The notes under the pieces are model-generated. The model did not search any database, was not told where the DNA came from, and saw only the letters and a list, made by a program, of their open reading frames with translations. Shown here piece by piece: positions 61,270 to 64,000 of a stretch of 64,000 nt of DNA. A program made the translations under genes and the position numbers. Position 1 is the stretch's first letter. The number at the start of each line of letters is the position of its first letter. Source of the stretch: Planococcus shixiaomingii (GTDB lineage Bacteria; Bacillota; Bacilli; Bacillales_A; Planococcaceae); contig NZ_CP129236.1 of NCBI RefSeq assembly GCF_030413615.1, positions 2,278,001-2,342,000 on the forward strand. Reading direction: 5' to 3'.

Positions 61270-62517
61270 CTATATCTTGTTAACTTGCAGGTGTTTTTTT
61301 TTCTTCTTTTCTTCCAAACGATTTTGCCTTTTTTGGATATCCAATATTAAGGAATTGCGGATTTTTGTATGCTCACTTGCTTCTTTTGCAAATCCCGTCA
61401 TGATAATCGCTTGCTCAATATTGCCCAGTTGGTGTTCATACAGTTTCGCTGCATGAATCCACGCTTCGACTTCTACCGTGCCGCGCAAATGAGGCGCAGC
61501 TTCTTTAAAGAGCCGGACAGCTTCTTCAGGCTGCCCGCTGCGTTTTTTCTGGATAGCGAGCAAGTATCGGGCCAAAGCCGCCTGCGCCCCGCGCTGTTCC
61601 GTTACGTGTTCCAAGTAAATGGCACTTTGATCAAACTGCTTCAGGTCAGCATACCATTTCCCTATATTCGTATACGCGCCGCTCGTTTCTGAAGCAAAGT
61701 CATCCATCAACAAATCCGAAGCCAAGACATACAATGAAACGAGCGATAAAATATCCAGTTCATTATGGAACAATACTTTTTCCAACGCATCCGGAAAACC
61801 GCTTTTCACGGCGTCCAAGTAAATCGCCGGAATTAAATACCCGGGAACATCGCCTTCACGCTTGAAGCCAAGCTTTTCTTCTTCAATGGTACTCAGTTTC
61901 ATCCGCTCAAGCTCATTTTTCCAGATGCGCTTCGTGCCGTGAAACAAATCAATTTGCTGCGGAACCGGCAGCTTTGGCAAAAGATTGCGGTGCATCGTCC
62001 ATCTCGACATCAGCTGCGGCCAATCAAAACTTTTGCCGTTATAAGAAAATATGATCGGATTGTCATCTTTCCACAAACCGGTCTCATACAAAAAAGCGGC
62101 TTCGTGAGAGGGATCCGGCATAATGTATTGGGTCATTTCGAAGTGGGTTTCTTTTTTCACGAGCAACCCCACTAAAAAGATGTATGCACCCGTGCCACTT
62201 AAGCCCGTCGTCTCGGTATCAAAAAAGACAATCGGGTCTGCCGGATTCAATTTGAACGGATGGGCGAATTCCACATTGCCCCAAGCAGCCAGCACTCGGT
62301 CCAACTCATTTAACGTAACTTTTCCATGAACCAAGTCTAGCGGATACCTAATTTTCTTCTCAAAGACAAAGCCGAATTTGTTTTCCTTGAGTTCAAGGCC
62401 AATCCGGTTCCATTTCGGTTCATGCAAAGGGCGTTCTGCTGCTTTCGCTTTTTGTTTTTTAGCAGGCTCTTTTTTCAGCAAGCCTTTCATCTGGAGAAGT
62501 TTGCTTTCAAACGACAT
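61270..62517 (-). CDS. mrfB: MrfB/YprB exonuclease-like protein (415 aa)
   Basis: DEDD-type RNase H-like exonuclease of the mitomycin repair pathway. D100 and E102 in FFDTETTGLSG, then YNGKSFDWPQL and HNELDILSLVSLYVL give the catalytic acids; a C-terminal TPR-like region (LARYLLAIQKKRSGQPEEA) follows. ATG at 62517 has GAGGGGTG, seven bases after mrfA. In B. subtilis MrfA and MrfB act together, independent of UvrABC, on mitomycin-damaged DNA. Confidence 0.92.
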   Translation of the reverse strand: MSFESKLLQMKGLLKKEPAKKQKAKAAERPLHEPKWNRIGLELKENKFGFVFEKKIRYPLDLVHGKVTLNELDRVLAAWGNVEFAHPFKLNPADPIVFFDTETTGLSGTGAYIFLVGLLVKKETHFEMTQYIMPDPSHEAAFLYETGLWKDDNPIIFSYNGKSFDWPQLMSRWTMHRNLLPKLPVPQQIDLFHGTKRIWKNELERMKLSTIEEEKLGFKREGDVPGYLIPAIYLDAVKSGFPDALEKVLFHNELDILSLVSLYVLASDLLMDDFASETSGAYTNIGKWYADLKQFDQSAIYLEHVTEQRGAQAALARYLLAIQKKRSGQPEEAVRLFKEAAPHLRGTVEVEAWIHAAKLYEHQLGNIEQAIIMTGFAKEASEHTKIRNSLILDIQKRQNRLEEKKKKKHLQVNKI

Positions 62518-62523
62518 GTGCGT

Positions 62524-64000
62524 TCACCCCTCTTTGCGAAGCTCATTCAACAACTGAATGACGTGGCCTTTCATACTGATTGCAGCATCCTGAGCACCGA
62601 TGCATGACGGACAGCCGTCCAAACATGGGCATTCGGTAACGTGCTGTTGCGCTTTATCAAGCAGCGGCTGCCATAAATCATATATGCGTTCACTGATGCC
62701 AATGCCACCTGGGTAGGAATCATGAATGAAAAACGACGGCAAATCGTTATGAGGCGATTTCACTTGCGGCACGACATGCACATCTCTTCTATCGCACTGC
62801 ACAAAAATAGGGATGAACGACTCAATAGCGTAAGCCGCTCCGGTCATCGTATCGGACAATTCCGCTTCACTGAAGTTTTCAGGCCGCGCGAAACTGAGCC
62901 ACGTTGAACTGGTGTGAAGTTCTTCTGCTGGCAAGGAAATCGGCCCCGACCCGATATTGTCATGCGTGTCAAAGCGGATCTTTTTAAAAATGGTCGGCAT
63001 GGCTAAAACGGCAATATCGCCAAAATGCACATAGGCATCGTGGAACTCGCGGGTTTTGTCTTCGCTCATCACTTTCAGCTCAACCGCTAAATTTGCATCC
63101 GTAAAATAATCAACATCCACTTCTGTAACGAACGCTTTTTTTTCTTCCCAATCAAGGATTTCCACTTGGAACTGTGTGCCTTGGTGCAGGTAAATGGCTT
63201 CTTCGTGCAATAAAGTCATGGCGCTGAACCGGTCCATTTCCCCGATAACTCTCGTATCGGATGGAACTGATTGATCGATAATTACCACATTTTCCTGTGA
63301 TGCCGAGCGCAGTGAAATATCGTGCGCCGGAAACCGGTCACTCATCCAATGCCAGCGGTCAGATGTCTTCACGAGGACACCTTGTTCCTGCAAATACTCC
63401 AGCAGCTCCTGCACCTCGAACTCCCCGTATTGATCATCGGTTCTAAAAGGTAGCTCAAACGATGCGCATTTCAAGTGATCCATCAAAATAATAATATTTT
63501 CCGGATGAATTCTTGCTTCTTCCGGAGATTGGTCTAGTAAATATTCCGGATGATTGATAATATATTGATCGAGTGCGGTTGATTGGGCTACATAAACAAC
63601 GAGTGATTCGTCTTGCCGTCTTCCTGCACGTCCCGCTTGCTGCCAAGCACTTGCAATATTGCCGGGATATCCCGTCATGATGCATGCCTGCAACTGACCG
63701 ATATCCACTCCCAGTTCCAGTGCATTCGTGGAAACGACGCACTGAATGGTACCGTCGCGCAGCCCTTTTTCAATGGCGCGCCGTTCTGATGGCAAATAAC
63801 CGCCCCGGTACCCTTTGATCGACTCGTCCTGCAATTTCATTTTCGTTACTGCCTGCAAATACGTGACGAGCATTTCAACCCGGACACGGCTTTTAGCGAA
63901 GACAATGGTCTGGATGCCATTTTTAATTAGATGGGTCGCCAAATCCCGAACTTCGAGAATAGCGCTTCTCCGGACACCGAATGTCGGATGGACAATGGGC
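62524..64000 (-). CDS. mrfA: MrfA/YprA DEAD-box DNA helicase, 3' part only
   Basis: The frame is open to the right edge of the window, so the N terminus, with the ATP-binding motifs, lies outside. Seen here: helicase C domain with VVSTNALELGVDIG and SAWQQAGRAGRR, then a DUF1998 (MZB) domain with four zinc or Fe-S cysteines in ECPCLDGCPSC near the C terminus. The TTG at 63942 is only an internal codon. Partner of MrfB downstream. Confidence 0.93.
   Translation of the reverse strand, partial: PIVHPTFGVRRSAILEVRDLATHLIKNGIQTIVFAKSRVRVEMLVTYLQAVTKMKLQDESIKGYRGGYLPSERRAIEKGLRDGTIQCVVSTNALELGVDIGQLQACIMTGYPGNIASAWQQAGRAGRRQDESLVVYVAQSTALDQYIINHPEYLLDQSPEEARIHPENIIILMDHLKCASFELPFRTDDQYGEFEVQELLEYLQEQGVLVKTSDRWHWMSDRFPAHDISLRSASQENVVIIDQSVPSDTRVIGEMDRFSAMTLLHEEAIYLHQGTQFQVEILDWEEKKAFVTEVDVDYFTDANLAVELKVMSEDKTREFHDAYVHFGDIAVLAMPTIFKKIRFDTHDNIGSGPISLPAEELHTSSTWLSFARPENFSEAELSDTMTGAAYAIESFIPIFVQCDRRDVHVVPQVKSPHNDLPSFFIHDSYPGGIGISERIYDLWQPLLDKAQQHVTECPCLDGCPSCIGAQDAAISMKGHVIQLLNELRKEG

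Overview
The window reads as chromosomal DNA of a Gram-positive Bacillales bacterium, most probably Planococcaceae (Planococcus/Planomicrobium-like). Reasons: strong AGGAGG-type ribosome binding sites, frequent TTG/GTG starts, sigma-A, sigma-W and sigma-B style promoters, type B RNase P RNA, and long runs of gene order familiar from Bacillus subtilis (yojNO-odhAB; msrAB-ypmS-ypmR-degV-dfrA-thyA-ypjP; ypiP-yphP; ypgQ-ypgR; ypeQ-ypdP-RNase HI; mrfAB-gpsB-rnpB-ypsC-ypvA-ypwA). No tRNA, rRNA, prophage, transposase or CRISPR array was seen. The genus is an inference from gene content; no database was searched.

Layout. 1-2300: sigma-W type promoter and xpaC-telA (envelope or toxic-anion stress). 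2300-10820 (minus): VWA protein, MoxR ATPase, a small conserved protein, a DedA protein, and the 2-oxoglutarate dehydrogenase genes odhB and odhA, split by 590 bp of hairpins and repeat, with a good CcpA site upstream of odhA. 11069-14789 (minus): PAS/GGDEF diguanylate cyclase, dapF, murG. 15098-16447: MATE exporter with a long leader. 16460-16910: intergenic repeat. 16924-26227 (minus): CobW GTPase, CtpB protease, deoD, YozE, msrBA, YpmS, SGNH lipoprotein, DegV, dfrA, thyA, YpjP. 26375-33574: a 25-codon micro-ORF, YpiP, bacilliredoxin, four unrecognised small proteins, CvfC, ABC-F (YfmR type) and HD hydrolase. 33768: cold-shock gene. 34037-37971: unusual ATP-grasp ligase plus papain-like protein operon, divergent from a GNAT gene across a perfect 26-bp palindrome. 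38021-40385: YpeQ, preQ1 riboswitch, YpdP queuosine-precursor transporter, RNase HI, small membrane proteins. 40458-49329: accessory metabolism (PQQ-type sugar dehydrogenase lipoprotein, GNAT, SDRs, DinB, cupin, amidohydrolase) and a CNNM/CorC transporter. 49364-50025: second copy of the repeat. 50068-64000 (minus): sulfurtransferase, DynA, SDR, M32 carboxypeptidase, DinG-type helicase, YpsC, rnpB, gpsB, mrfB and the 3' part of mrfA.

Two points deserve most attention. First, the ATP-grasp/papain-like pair (34037-37246) looks like a ligase-amidase module; the papain-like Gln-Cys spacing and Cys-His-Asn order can be read directly from the sequence, and I do not recognise the family. Second, two copies of a 450-660 bp palindromic repeat lie between convergent genes, and each is bracketed by two near-identical copies of that locus's own transcription terminator, with compensatory stem changes at one locus. 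This looks like insertion at, and duplication of, bidirectional terminators.
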